Assembly: GCA_000349905.1 (NCBI GenBank)
Contig: KB722743.1
Span: 474,252-538,251, forward strand
Origin: Volvariella volvacea V23
Lineage: Eukaryota; Basidiomycota; Agaricomycetes; Agaricales; Pluteaceae
DNA: 64,000 nucleotides
Direction of reading: 5' to 3'
The notes below the pieces were generated by a model. It made no database searches. It was given only the letters and a program-made list of their open reading frames with translations, and was not told the origin of the DNA. This document shows positions 12,590 through 23,237 of this stretch, one piece after another. The translations under genes were made by a program, and so were the position numbers. Within the stretch, counting starts at the first letter, position 1, and each line of letters starts with the position of its first letter.

Positions 12590-12900
12590 GACCGAGACAG
12601 CGCTTGTCACTCCTCAAAGCACTCAGGCTTTCCCTCAACTTTTCGAATCCTGCGTGTCCCCTTAACTCACTCCTTCTGCTCCGTGTCCTTCGATCCCTCG
12701 TGAGACTTGAGCATGTCGCGATTTGTCGCACCCCATGAGATCTCGACTGAGCTGAGGAAGTTATTAGCGTGCCTGAGGCCCTCAGGGAGTGCTGTCGTCC
12801 CGCGATTGCCAGTCTCTCGCTCTCTGTATGCCCAGCTTCCCCTCCGTCACTGCACTTCGGACCCATTGCTGTAGGATTTCGGATAGTTGAGTATCATGGC
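12590..12900 (+). pseudogene. Duplicated fragment of the upstream F-box gene
   Basis: The plus strand around 12640-12850 is diverged but clearly similar to the middle of the gene at 11081-12442. CGATCCCTCGTGAGACTTGA resembles the segment near 11370, and RECCRPAIASLSL (12785-12830) resembles TECCRPTITSLSI. Stops interrupt it, and no F-box is left. It is a tandem duplication remnant. Confidence 0.6.
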
Positions 12901-12969
12901 ATTCAACATACAAGTCACACCGAAACGTAAGTGAGCTTATAGCGGTCAGCGGTTGCATACGGTTTTCGT

Positions 12970-13190
12970 TAGTCATCAAAGGAGAAGCGCGTTTAAGTGA
13001 TCCACTGCACTCTCCCTCGAGCAGGTCGCCATCCTTCGCGTACTCTTAAATACGCCCCTTACACAAGTTTCTTCTTTGCATCCGGATATCTGGAACTTGC
13101 TGCATAACACCACGGAAGTGACGCTGAAGTGGAGTGGCGATCCATCCGCCACCATCCGCCACCGATCCTAGAATGCGAAAGTAAGGGTCG
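12970..13190 (+). pseudogene. Coding-like remnant, unassigned
   Basis: One plus frame reads as a plausible protein segment (LEQVAILRVLLNTPLTQVSS ... PDIWNLLHNTTEVTLKWSGD) before stops appear near 13170. No start or splice-linked partner was found. It may be another piece of an F-box/LRR gene, given its position beside the relic at 12590-12900, but the family is not recognised. Confidence 0.3.
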
Positions 13191-14227
13191 ACAAATGATG
13201 GAAGATGGCATAGTGCAGCACAGCCCGATGCTCTTGGTGCTGATGCTGCGCACTTGCATGCTCAGAGATCTATATCCTGAATTCTCCTCTCCACCCCAAA
13301 ATTCTGGGACTTTGTAGGAAACCAGGCCATTAAACTGAGCACTTGTTTTATTAAATCTATCTTTGCTACTAGTCAGTTTATTCTTGGTATGTGGCGTATC
13401 GGTACGATAAGATCAGCGTAATAATTAGAACTTATAAATCAGCTGCACAACGGGCACACGATGTCAGCAACTGATGTGCCGAGGAGTTCAGTGGACGAAA
13501 TGGGTTGCTTTGCCGAGACCGGGGAACGCTATCAAATTAAACCTTGATCTGTCCAACGCCGAGGTAACTCGGATTACCTGTAGCTATGCCATAGCGTGGT
13601 CATAGCCCTTCAATGCTGGGCAGCGCACTTACGCCAGGGATGACGGTCAAACACAGTGAAGAAGTGGAGACGATACATTCCAGTTAATTGAGGTGAGCGG
13701 AGAAAGCTGTGAGCTGAGATTGAGATGACGGATGTCTCGGCACGTGGGAGGCTGACCCAGCAAGCTCAGCCCGGTCTTGCCGGTCACAATCCAGTCCTCC
13801 TCACCGTTCCCCTCCATGACCAGGTCCCTTCCCTGAGCTTTGCATCGAGCCCACCTCGTCCCGCAAGCACCACGACCCCGTTCACGTCGCGATCCAGTCA
13901 GCCGCTCCCAACTTCGGGCATCACGACTCCTGCTTACTGTCACCATCAAGACACGTTCTGGTGCACGAAACCCACCACAAACTGCGCAGTATTATTATTG
14001 TAACTCGTCTTTTGATTGTCGTTGTATCCTTGTACCACTATTTCCCAACAACCTCGCAAATTCATCTCGCGCCTAACCGACGGTTCACCCTCTCCTCCGT
14101 CCTTCGTGCTTCTCTCTACCTTTCGTTGTCTCCCGCGCCCTCCCGTGTTACCTCTGGGCTCTCGAAAGGGCGGACCAGCCGTATTCTGCTCTTCCTGATC
14201 TACTGCACACGCACATAACGAATCGCC
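13191..14227. other. Intergenic region and 5' flank of membrane-protein gene
   Basis: About 1 kb without a supported gene. The last 250 bp are C/T-rich, as is common in 5' UTRs and promoters of highly expressed fungal genes, and end in CATAACGAATCGCC just before the ATG at 14228. Confidence 0.4.
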
Positions 14228-16084
14228 ATGTCCTCAACGACCACGCAACCTGCAGTGTCTTCGACCACAGACTCTGCGTCGATATCCCCCTCGAACTCGC
14301 TGGGCCCTGCATCACCGCAGCCGACCCTTGCTATCCCATCAACACCCCCACTACCACCAGACGCGGCGGCGGAGACATTTGGCACAAATGGGAATAACGG
14401 CGGAGGCGGTCCACTTGGTGCGAACCCCGTATCTGGTTCTTCTGCTGCTTTATATCGTACGTCACGAATTACCAGTTCGACTTTCCCGTAGTTCCACATT
14501 ACCTATTCAAACTATCTACGGAACTCTACTACCCCGCTGTCGCGATCTGCTTTTGAGCCTTTCTCCATTCTCCATTTCTCTTATCTAAACCCACCCCTTC
14601 CGGTGTTCTTCCCCGTTTCTTCCGCTTTCCTCCCTTGACCATTCCCCCTTCATCCTTTCCTCTCTGTTCGCTATGCACAAACGCCAACTAATCCGTAAAA
14701 CGTCTCCTGCTCTCCTACCTTCAGTGTACACGTTCCTTGCCACGCTAGTCCTGCTGCTGGCGGTTTCAGCTGCCATCATCGTCCGTTCGCTCGTCCTCCG
14801 CCGACGCCATCGGCGAATGATGGAAGAAGCAATACGGAATGGCACTTGGGTACCTGCTACACCCATCATTGGTGGTCATGGTCCGTTTGGAGGAGGGAGA
14901 CAGAGAGTCGATCTATCCAAGAAACCCAACATGTGGGAAGCATACCTTGGAGGAGGCCTCATTGGCGGTGGGGGATGGAGCTCAGCGGGAAGTATCATGA
15001 ACGAAAAGGACGGCTCATATGGTGGGTTGACATCCATCTATTTATCTTTCTGCCATACAATTGGTGCAGGGCCGCGGCCCGCATGGCACCCAAGAGCTTC
15101 TCTCCTTCCAATGCCCACCACCTGACTGGGATATCACACACAAGACATCAGTACTGACAAAAGGGTTTATTTTCGTCGTTCCTTGCAGGGTACGAGCCTA
15201 ATCGCCGACTCTCGCTGGGGGTTCAGCAGGACTGGGATAGCATCAAGCCCTTCTCTGCGACTTACGTCGGTCCATGGGCTGACGACGGCCGGCCAGGCCT
15301 GCCAACCACAGCGACGCCCATGGCACAGAGTCCTGCGGTTGTGTCATCGGCTGCTTCCCCGGTTAACTTTACGCCTGCTTCTGTCTTGTCACCCGCGGTG
15401 ACGTCTCTTAACTCCGCATCACCTGGTGTTGGCGCTACCGCTACCGGCGCCGTCACCCCATCCACCCCTCGCAGTGGCTGGTTCTCGAGATTCACGGCAT
15501 TCGTTCGAGGAGCTCCTCCTCCGCCTAACCCTTCCCAATCCAACAATGCAACGTTGGTCGGGAGCGGAGTCTCGTCGGGGACGGCAGTCGCACAACCCAA
15601 CGGCGTGCTGCTATCGCCCCCGCTTGGGACGTACGTTGCTGGTGGTGATCCCGCATCGCTAGGAGTACTCGGACCCGCTGTTGGGCCAGTCGAGACGCCT
15701 ACGATCCGGGTGACGGTGTTGATCGCCATGCCGTCTCCGAATAACTCGGCCCTTGCTTCGCGGTTGCAGTCTCAGTCGCATCCAGGGCACACGCATGCGA
15801 CGCATTCGACACATCCGCTTGATCCCTCGATACCGCCGTTATCGCAGGCTCGGCAGTATACTCTGGACGAGGAGGAGCAGCCGCTGCCGCACATAGAGAT
15901 TGGCGTTGCAGACTTGCCTGTTGTACTGTCTGATAATGCCAGTGCGGGGAGCGGTGCGGTTGGGCGGAGTGATGGGAAAGGGAAAGTTTTGAGTCAGAAT
16001 AGCGAGGATGATGGAATGGACGGCGATGGCGATGGCGACGGGGAGGTGGATATGACTGAGGTTGGGAATGGTGTTAGAACATAG
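14228..16084 (+). CDS. Single-pass membrane protein, Ser/Pro-rich, function unknown
   Basis: Three exons: 14228-14456, 14725-15021 and 15189-16084, giving 473 residues. A Ser/Thr/Pro-rich N-terminus of about 75 residues has no clear signal peptide. It is followed by one strongly hydrophobic helix (YTFLATLVLLLAVSAAIIV) and a basic stop-transfer run (RRRHRR). The rest is probably cytosolic: a glycine-rich stretch, the motif DWDSIKPFSATYVG, a long Ser/Ala/Pro/Val-rich disordered region and an acidic Asp/Gly tail. The first intron, 268 nt, is longer than most here, but splicing it restores a continuous frame into the membrane helix. No family is recognised. Similar architecture is common among uncharacterised mushroom proteins. 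Confidence 0.75.
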
Positions 16085-16988
16085 CGATCATGGTGCTGGG
16101 CGTCGTCCTATTTTATTCAATGGACACGGTATCTTGTAGCCCTTCTTCACTTGACACGATGCTGCATGCCCCTCCCCCTCCCCTCTCCCCTCTGCTCTTT
16201 TACCATCACGCCATCTGGTCCGCTACGTTCTTCTATCTTATTTTTTATGGGGTCTCCTGTGTTGTACAAAATTACGAGGACGGTGGTGTGTATGCGACGT
16301 GTCTGTACAGTGTACGCTCTGGGTATAACGACTAGAATGCTGTTCGACTTTTTTACACATCCGTACGCCGTGGACGTTGGACGTTGACCGATGGTCTTTG
16401 ACATCTAGAACCAGTCGAGGTGCTCACTTGTGGATTTTGATTGTTTGCTATATACCGTATCTTCACTACCAACTCTGTCCTGGTCTTCCTTTTATTCGGC
16501 TTTGACTGCGAACTGGTAGAGTGCTTGTTCCCAACACCGCTTTCTGTTTCAACTATTTGAGGGCATAAGTATTCACTCGAGCGGGGGGTGGATGATCATC
16601 GTTGGCCGGCTGCCTGAGCGAGCCAGAATAGCCTCCCACACCTATTTGCCCATATTTATTGATCAACAAGCAGAACCGCCAGAGCCCCGTGCAAGGCTCA
16701 ACAAAGGCCTGGATGTGAGATTTAAGAGCTGATTTTTGTGTGAATAGACCCCGCCAGGCATTCCCTGTCGCTGTTCGTATCTTAACGCTCGGTTGGACGT
16801 CGCTTGCGGTAGACGTGACTGTGACATTTAAAGGTGACAACTGCATGGCGTCCGGGCCTTCTTTCATTGGCACGACCAACTTCCTAACCACTGACCAGAC
16901 TGTGGTTCCCAAGATAGTCGTCAACACCGCTATCCAGCCTCCCGTTGCGCATATATCTGACTACGAGTAGGAATTGACTACCTCAAGC
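16085..16988. other. Intergenic, no gene seen
   Basis: About 0.9 kb. The first part is presumably the 3' UTR of the preceding gene. A 76-codon plus frame (16740-16970) has no recognisable motif, and I do not call it. Confidence 0.4.
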
Positions 16989-17870
16989 ATGTCACAAAAA
17001 GGTATGCAGTGTGCCATCGAGCTGGATTTGTGCAATTGACTTGAATGCTACCGTAAACTTGGTTTGCTAGAGCAGCAGTTTTGGGCAGAGATACTTCGCT
17101 TGGATAGACTGCCGCAGCCAGTGGAGCACCCTTTAGCACGATCAAACGATGACGCTCCCTCACCAGCAACCACTACCATTTCTTTTGCACTCCCTGAAGA
17201 CGTGCTCGTAGAGATATTCCATTTCGCGAGTTCTAAATCAGTCTACTCTCGCCTCCATCCTCTAATGCGGCTCTCCTACGTATGTCGAGCATGGCGCAGC
17301 ATCATTTTGCGCAATATGCCAAGGGCTTGGTCCACAATCGCAATAGAATCGCCGAGGTCTGCTGGCACTGTCTGGCTGGCTGAATTATATTTAATCCGGG
17401 CGGGAGAGGCTTGTCCCCTCGATTTATCCATTACTCAGTACTCAAGGCTCTCAATGTGGCCCATCGCCTAGCCCACGTGAAGTTGAATTAGCGGTTAATA
17501 TTCTCAACCTGTTCATTTCATATGTCGACCGGTGGCATACCATCCGAATCAGGCTGCGACGTTGCTCGTGGTTCGCTTCAGGACGGATTCTCCCTCTTCC
17601 AGTCCCACGAAACCTCGAGTTTGTACGAGAAATCGTGTTAGAAGGATGGGAGCAAGCCAAACAAGACCAGATCTGGGAAGCGATCAACGGCTCGCCACGA
17701 CTTTGAAGTGCATACTGGGGCAACGTGATACCCAATTCTACTCCTTGGCCCCAGCTAAAATGTGTCTATATCGTGGTCGACTGTGTCCAAGCCTTCCGGA
17801 ACGTATTACCTCGCTTGACGAATCTCACATCACTCTTAGGCGTAGCCCAAGTTTGTGGCAAGATTCGACG
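16989..17870 (+). pseudogene. F-box gene relic, family A ('MSQ' type)
   Basis: It starts with the same 13-nt first exon as the other family A copies (ATGTCACAAAAAG, 16989-17001), followed by a donor GTATGC and an acceptor CTAG just before the QQFW motif. The F-box is readable (LPEDVLVEIFHFASSKS ... SYVCRAWRSIILRNMPRAWS) to 17471, where a stop appears. Homology then continues with frame changes: WHTIRIRLRRCSW, QAKQDQIWEAINGSPRL followed by a stop, and NVLPRLTNLTSLL. It ends abruptly near 17870, where homology to a different F-box family begins. Confidence 0.75.
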
Positions 17871-17878
17871 ACCATGGC

Positions 17879-19010
17879 CAACCCCTGGGTAGATGCTGTC
17901 CCGCAAGAAATGCTCTCCGAAATATTTGAATACGCTTGCGAATAAAATCGGAATCAAGCTCCTACTACTCCAGGACTACAAGTGCTGGAGTTTGGCTATG
18001 CTAAGCACCCACTCTCTTTGGACATGTGTCAAGCTTGAAGCGCGTTTGTCTCGATACACCTCCGCAATTAATCAATGACTTGCACGATTGCACACCTTGA
18101 ATTGGAGCATCACTATACCCGTCTGCACACCCCCCATATATCGACACATCACTTATCGTATCCACTATTTTATCCCGGGTCATCTCTCGAATCAGAAACC
18201 TCACTTTAACATCGAGCTTGAGGGACTTGATGGCATGCGTCTTACTTTTTTTTTTTTTTTTCAAATTCAAGCCCAGGTCCAAGATGTCCCAATCTTCGAA
18301 CGCTCGACCTCTCGCTTCACGAAGACTACAACGAAGTTGATGGTCCGAAAATCGTGCTCAACCTCTCAGACAATCCACGACTTGGATCGCTGAAAATATC
18401 CTTATAATTCGAGGTGTTTCTCGACCGCAAGGAAAAGATGTCTATTCTCCCATCATCCCTCAAATATTTTGACAACTACTTCACTTTCTACCTGAAGTAC
18501 TCTGCGGGGTACTGCAACAGGGACAAACTCCTTGTCCCCACCAATGTCGAGCACCCATTCTGCCATACCTCCCTCACCCGCTTTGACCTCATCTTAACAA
18601 GTTGCAAACTCAACTCGATGGCTTTTCCGGGCAGTCCAGTTCCCTAATCTGCTCCACGTGGGTTTGACATGGATACAAAGCCCAGAATGCGTTCTAGGAT
18701 TGATAGCTGATGCATCACCGCCTTTAGAGTCGCTTCCAAACTGCTTCAGAAGAGTTGTTACAATTTCTCCAACGATTACCGACCATTAGCTGTCTCTTGG
18801 TGTGGGGCTGCGGATGCTTCGATAGCACTTTGATCCAAACTCTTACACTATCACCTAGTCGCGCTACGCGCTACTTGCCCAACCTCAAACGCTTCGAGAT
18901 ATCTGCTGGGGGAAGTGTTGCGACGGATGTAAGCAATAGAGATTTGATTGAATTTATAGAATCGAGGTGGAGAGTACAAGTGGAGGGGTTTTGAGGATGG
19001 AGGTTGTTAG
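17879..19010 (+). pseudogene. Second F-box relic of a different family
   Basis: A fresh start is visible at 17879 (MANPWVDAVPQEMLSEIFEYAC), a typical mushroom F-box opening, but a stop follows after 23 codons. Downstream pieces in several frames have the expected leucine-rich character. The C-terminal end is readable at 18755-18994 (LPTISCLLVWGCGCFDSTLI ... YLPNLKRFEISAG ... LIEFIESRWRVQ), a pattern common at the end of Agaricomycete F-box proteins. A 16-base T run (18246-18261) interrupts the middle. This is a degenerate gene lying directly against the family A relic. Confidence 0.65.
18246..18261 (+). repeat. Poly-T run (16 nt)
   Basis: An uninterrupted run of T within the F-box relic. It is a likely slippage site and a possible sequencing-length uncertainty. 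Confidence 0.9.
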
Positions 19011-19249
19011 GATTGACGATGATGGTAGAAGAGTAGGGGAAGAGTGTTGCCAAAAACTTGCTTTAATGCAGGATGAAGGGCTACTGTTCCGTGAGTATGA
19101 ACATACAGATGAGGACACTCTCGAAGTACTGTGAGTACGAGTGCAGATATCACTTCGTCATATCGATCTTCTGGTGGCTAATTTTTGACGCAATATGTAG
19201 CTTCTTTGGTGAGCAAGAGAATGCAGCCATCAACTCTTGTCAATTCCAA

Positions 19250-19263
19250 CCCCCCCCCCCCCC
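19250..19263 (+). repeat. Poly-C run (14 nt)
   Basis: An uninterrupted run of C in the upstream flank of the F-box gene at 19564. The equivalent flank of the tandem copy (around 21300-21400) lacks it. Confidence 0.9.
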
Positions 19264-19563
19264 ATTGTCGGAACAAATGCGTTCAAACGCCGCTTAAGCC
19301 GGTGTTGCTATCGTCTGCATCGATGGTCTAGATATCTCACAGGATCTTTCACCTGGAGGAGCAACCGTCGTCAGGTGTATCGTATCTGCCTTCTTGAGAC
19401 ACAGAGCAGAGGAGGGATCGGTGTTCTCCCCAATTGAGGCGCTGTTGATGGATCAGCACAGCTCGGATTCTCGCAAATTTCTGGCATTGTGTTGCAGCAT
19501 AAAAGCCCGGACTGAAATTAGCTATCGATCCTATCTGTCCATCCTTGTGAACATTTTCAGCGC

Positions 19564-20979
19564 ATGACTCGTATTCCAACTGAAATCCTACTTCACTTCC
19601 TTTCAGATTTCCTTCCCCCATCTCTCGGGCCTACCACGGACCTATATTGGCCCCCCTCCGGCGACCCCTGTCATCAACGCTGCACATCCATATGTCTCGC
19701 AGAATTAGCTGATCTGCGGCTCGTTTGCTGGGATTGGTGCCAAGCTATCACACCTCTCTTATATTCAAAGTTTATCCTCATCATCGAACCACGCAAAAGC
19801 CTCCAACAACAACTCGCGGTCTTTCAGACACATGCACACCTTATCCACCATCTCGTCATCTGTTCCAACATCCCTCCACACGAGCGATCGGATCCCTCGT
19901 TTGAGGGAGGAAAAGTACGCTTCTTAGATGCCGAGCTTATAGAGGCATGCCTTGGGCAATGTATCAACCTCCGAATAATGCAGTTAATCAACGCACACGA
20001 CGGTCTATCTACAATTCCACCCAACAAGCTCACCAATATATTTCAGTCTAATCGTTCCAACCTATCCCATCTGTCATCGTTAACAATTGGAGACAACTTG
20101 TCCCATTGCCCTCAACTCACAGCCTCGAATTATCTCGTTGGTCTCGGTCCGGTCATTTGTAGCAACTTAACCAATCTCGAGATAGCTGTGCAATGCCCAA
20201 TTGGATCGAGCTTTCGCTGGCAGGATCAACGCCGCTTGTATCCACTTCCTTCATCCTTTCCTAACCTATCTCGCTTACTGTTACGATGGCCTGGATATGG
20301 TGGCGATGGTCTTTCTAAGCTCTACGAGAGACTTATTTCTCGAATCATTAGAAAGGAAATTGCAGAACCTGGGTCCACGAAGAATAGACACAACTACAAA
20401 TGCGTTGTCCCTCTACGGGAGCTTATTCTAGATTCCTATACCCCCCATAGCGAATTTCAATGGCTGGACGAGTTACTTAACATCAACAACCTTCGCTCTG
20501 TGTTAACGACACTCGAAATTCGATTGCGTTCAGTGTACGAAACGAGTCAGACCTATGCGGAGACGTACTACCAACTCCCGCTGCACATTTTAGACTTATG
20601 CCCCTCTCTTAACGCATTCCGCTTCTTCTCACATATTCAGTCTACTACACTCGAACTTCTGCCTAGAAGGTTAAACGAAGTCGGTTTGGAGGTGGTTTCA
20701 GTTCTTCAAGACTACCCAGCATCCGAGTTTTTCTCCGAGTCGACGCTCATGGACTTGAGACCTATTATTTACTGGGTCCGGTCCAATAGCAAAGAGCAGA
20801 GTATGAAGAACATCACTGTGGCATTCGCACAACACAAGGCCGGTTCCAACAAGATATGTGGCAGTGGTGTGCCCGAAGAGATGTGTGAGGATTGGAAGGT
20901 GCTCGAGCAAGAATGTGCTGCCAGGGGCATAGCATTGCATATATTCCATGGAGATAGTCTCGAGTGTACTTGGATATGA
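19564..20979 (+). CDS. F-box protein, family B, tandem copy 1
   Basis: Intronless, 471 residues. The N-terminal F-box-like segment is IPTEILLHFLSDFLPPS ... LADLRLVCWDWCQAITPLLYS. It leads into an all-leucine-rich body typical of substrate-binding LRR-like regions (LRIMQLINAHDGLS, LSHLSSLTIGDN, LTNLEIAV, PLRELILDSYTPH) and a conserved C-terminus FHGDSLECTWI. Predicted role: substrate adaptor of an SCF (Skp1-cullin-F-box) ubiquitin ligase; the substrate cannot be predicted. It is the first of three head-to-tail copies (with 21681 and 23238), and its upstream flank is also duplicated. The frame is fully open with no sign of decay. Confidence 0.85.
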   Translation: MTRIPTEILLHFLSDFLPPSLGPTTDLYWPPSGDPCHQRCTSICLAELADLRLVCWDWCQAITPLLYSKFILIIEPRKSLQQQLAVFQTHAHLIHHLVICSNIPPHERSDPSFEGGKVRFLDAELIEACLGQCINLRIMQLINAHDGLSTIPPNKLTNIFQSNRSNLSHLSSLTIGDNLSHCPQLTASNYLVGLGPVICSNLTNLEIAVQCPIGSSFRWQDQRRLYPLPSSFPNLSRLLLRWPGYGGDGLSKLYERLISRIIRKEIAEPGSTKNRHNYKCVVPLRELILDSYTPHSEFQWLDELLNINNLRSVLTTLEIRLRSVYETSQTYAETYYQLPLHILDLCPSLNAFRFFSHIQSTTLELLPRRLNEVGLEVVSVLQDYPASEFFSESTLMDLRPIIYWVRSNSKEQSMKNITVAFAQHKAGSNKICGSGVPEEMCEDWKVLEQECAARGIALHIFHGDSLECTWI

Positions 20980-21680
20980 TTTCAGCTCAGATGTTGTGGT
21001 TAATGAAAGATGATTTTAGAAATTGGCATCACAATTAATTGCGGGGAGTGAACAGCATAGCGAACAACGAATTTCAATGGAAGTTTCGAGGTCCTGCATC
21101 AGTACGTCATTAGGATTTACGGTGATGATAGAATGGGCAGGGAAAGAGAGTTTTCAAAGACTTGCTTTGGTCAAGATGGACGGTTGGATTATTGGGTGGA
21201 CATAAACATGATATAGGATGAATGACGACTGTAAGTGCAGGTATCACTTCAACATATCGTCCATTTGATGGCTAAAATTCTGCGTAATATAAAGTTTTCT
21301 TCGGATATGTGGTAGAACACAATCACCAGTTCTGGTAATTACATTCAATTACATACATGCAGGACGAATGGGAGGCACCTTACAGTCTATTCTAGCCAAT
21401 GTTGCCACCTTTTCCCTCGATCTGCAGGCCCAGCTACCTTTTACGGCTCTTGGTTCCCCCACCAACCTGTGTCGTTTCAAGGCTCAAGGAAGTATGCCGT
21501 GTGCCAGGAAGTGATTGCCCATCCGAGATCGGTGTTTGTCCCATTGAGGCGCTGTTGTCATTGATGTATCAACACAGCCGGTTGCTTTAATTTCTATTAT
21601 CATGTTGTAATATAAAAGTACGTAGCGGGGATTAGCATCTACCACGACCCACCCATTCCTGCAAACCACTCTCAATTCCT
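20980..21680. other. Duplicated spacer between tandem F-box genes
   Basis: About 700 bp without a gene. Sequence from roughly 21230 to 21675 is clearly similar to 19110-19560 upstream of copy 1, for example the GAGGCGCTGTTG block at 19436 and again near 21547. The repeat unit is therefore about 2.1 kb and includes the promoter. Confidence 0.65.
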
Positions 21681-23063
21681 ATGGTCCATATTCCGACTGA
21701 AATCATACTCCTTTTCCTTTCAGACTTCCTTCCTCCATCGTCTAACACGAAAATCTTTTGGCCACCCAATGCCTTTCAATGTCATCAACGCTGCACAATC
21801 GTATGTCTAGCACAATTAGCTGCTCTTCGGCTTGTTTGCTGGGATTGGTATCAAGTCATCACACCCCTCTTATATTCAACTTTCATCCTTATTATTGAGC
21901 CACGTAAAAGCCTCTTCAAGCAGCTTGCAGTGTTCCAGGCGCACCCAAACCTCATCCACCATCTCGTCATCTGTTCCAACATCCACGTATATGATTACGA
22001 GCGAAGAAAAGTACGCTTTGCAGATGTCGAACTTCTAGAAACATGTCTTGGGCAATGTATCAACCTCGGAACCCTTCAGTTAATCAACGCACACGATGGG
22101 CTATCCACAATTCCACCCAACAAGCTCACCAATATATTTCAGTCTAATCGTTCCAACCTATCCCATCTATCATCATTCACAATCGGGGACAACTTTTCAC
22201 GTTGTCCTCAACTAACAGCCTCAAATTATCTCATCGGTCTTGGTCCGATCATTTGTAGCAATTTAACCAATCTCGAGATATCTGTGGAATGCCCAATTGG
22301 ATTGGGCTCTCACCGGAAAGGTCAACAACGCGTGTACCCACTTCCTTCATCCTTTCCTAACCTATCTCGCTTGCTGCTACGATGGCCTGGATACAGTGGC
22401 AATAACCCTCCTGAACTCTTCGAGAGGCTGGTGTCCAGAATCGTTAGGAAGGAAGTGGCAGGGCCTGGACCCACGAATAGCAAATACATTCTTCCTCTGC
22501 GGGAGCTTATTCTAGACTCCTATACCTCCCACAACGATTTTAAATGGCTAGACAAATTGCTCAACATCAACGATCTTCGCTCTGTGCTGACAACCCTCGA
22601 AATTCGATTCCGTTCCATTTACGAATCAACTCAAGCATATGCGGAGATGTACTATCGCCTCCCATTGCACATTCTTAACTTATGTCCCTCTCTCAAGGCC
22701 TTCCGCTTTTTTTCACATATCCTAAGTACGATACCAGCCTTACTGCCTAGAAGGATTAATGAAGTTGGATTGGAAGTCGTTTCAACTCGTAGAGACTACC
22801 CAACATCCGAGTTCTTCTCGAAGTCAAGTCTCATGGACTTGAAACCCGTTATAGACTGGGTCAGGTCTAGGGAGCCAGGGCAGGATTTAAAGAAGATTGT
22901 GGTAGCATTCGCCCTGCATAAGGCCAGTTCCAATGAGATTTTCGGCAGTGGCGTGCCTGCTGCAATGCATGAGGATTGGGAGGTGCTCGAGCGAGAATGT
23001 ACTGCTAGGGATATAGCATTACATGTATTCCGGGGAGATAGCCTTGAGTGTACTTGGATATGA
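21681..23063 (+). CDS. F-box protein, family B, tandem copy 2
   Basis: Intronless, 460 residues and the closest relative of copy 1. Long stretches are nearly identical, for example NKLTNIFQSNRSNLSHLSS and RLLLRWPGY. The F-box-like N-terminus is IPTEIILLFLSDFLPPS ... LAALRLVCWDWYQVITPLLYS. The LRR-like body and the C-terminus FRGDSLECTWI are intact. It probably acts as an SCF substrate adaptor. Compared with copy 1 it carries a few small in-frame deletions (shorter loops after 'VICSN' and after 'PGPTNSK'), which argues for protein-level constraint since duplication. Confidence 0.85.
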   Translation: MVHIPTEIILLFLSDFLPPSSNTKIFWPPNAFQCHQRCTIVCLAQLAALRLVCWDWYQVITPLLYSTFILIIEPRKSLFKQLAVFQAHPNLIHHLVICSNIHVYDYERRKVRFADVELLETCLGQCINLGTLQLINAHDGLSTIPPNKLTNIFQSNRSNLSHLSSFTIGDNFSRCPQLTASNYLIGLGPIICSNLTNLEISVECPIGLGSHRKGQQRVYPLPSSFPNLSRLLLRWPGYSGNNPPELFERLVSRIVRKEVAGPGPTNSKYILPLRELILDSYTSHNDFKWLDKLLNINDLRSVLTTLEIRFRSIYESTQAYAEMYYRLPLHILNLCPSLKAFRFFSHILSTIPALLPRRINEVGLEVVSTRRDYPTSEFFSKSSLMDLKPVIDWVRSREPGQDLKKIVVAFALHKASSNEIFGSGVPAAMHEDWEVLERECTARDIALHVFRGDSLECTWI

Positions 23064-23237
23064 CCGCATGCCCAATCCACGCGCTGTGATCAACATCAGC
23101 GCCCCGCTTATTGTAAGGCGGTATCGGCGCATCAGTTTGTAAATTACTGGTCTCATGCTGCGATCGTATAAAGCGTTCGAATCGAAATTAACGGGTTGCT
23201 ACCACCTGCTCGTCTTTGTGGACTGTTTCCGACGTCC

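Noticed and set aside
15262..15729. 155-codon minus-strand frame
   Set aside because: Antisense to the Ser/Pro/Val-rich third exon of the gene at 14228, whose splicing and membrane helix support the plus strand.
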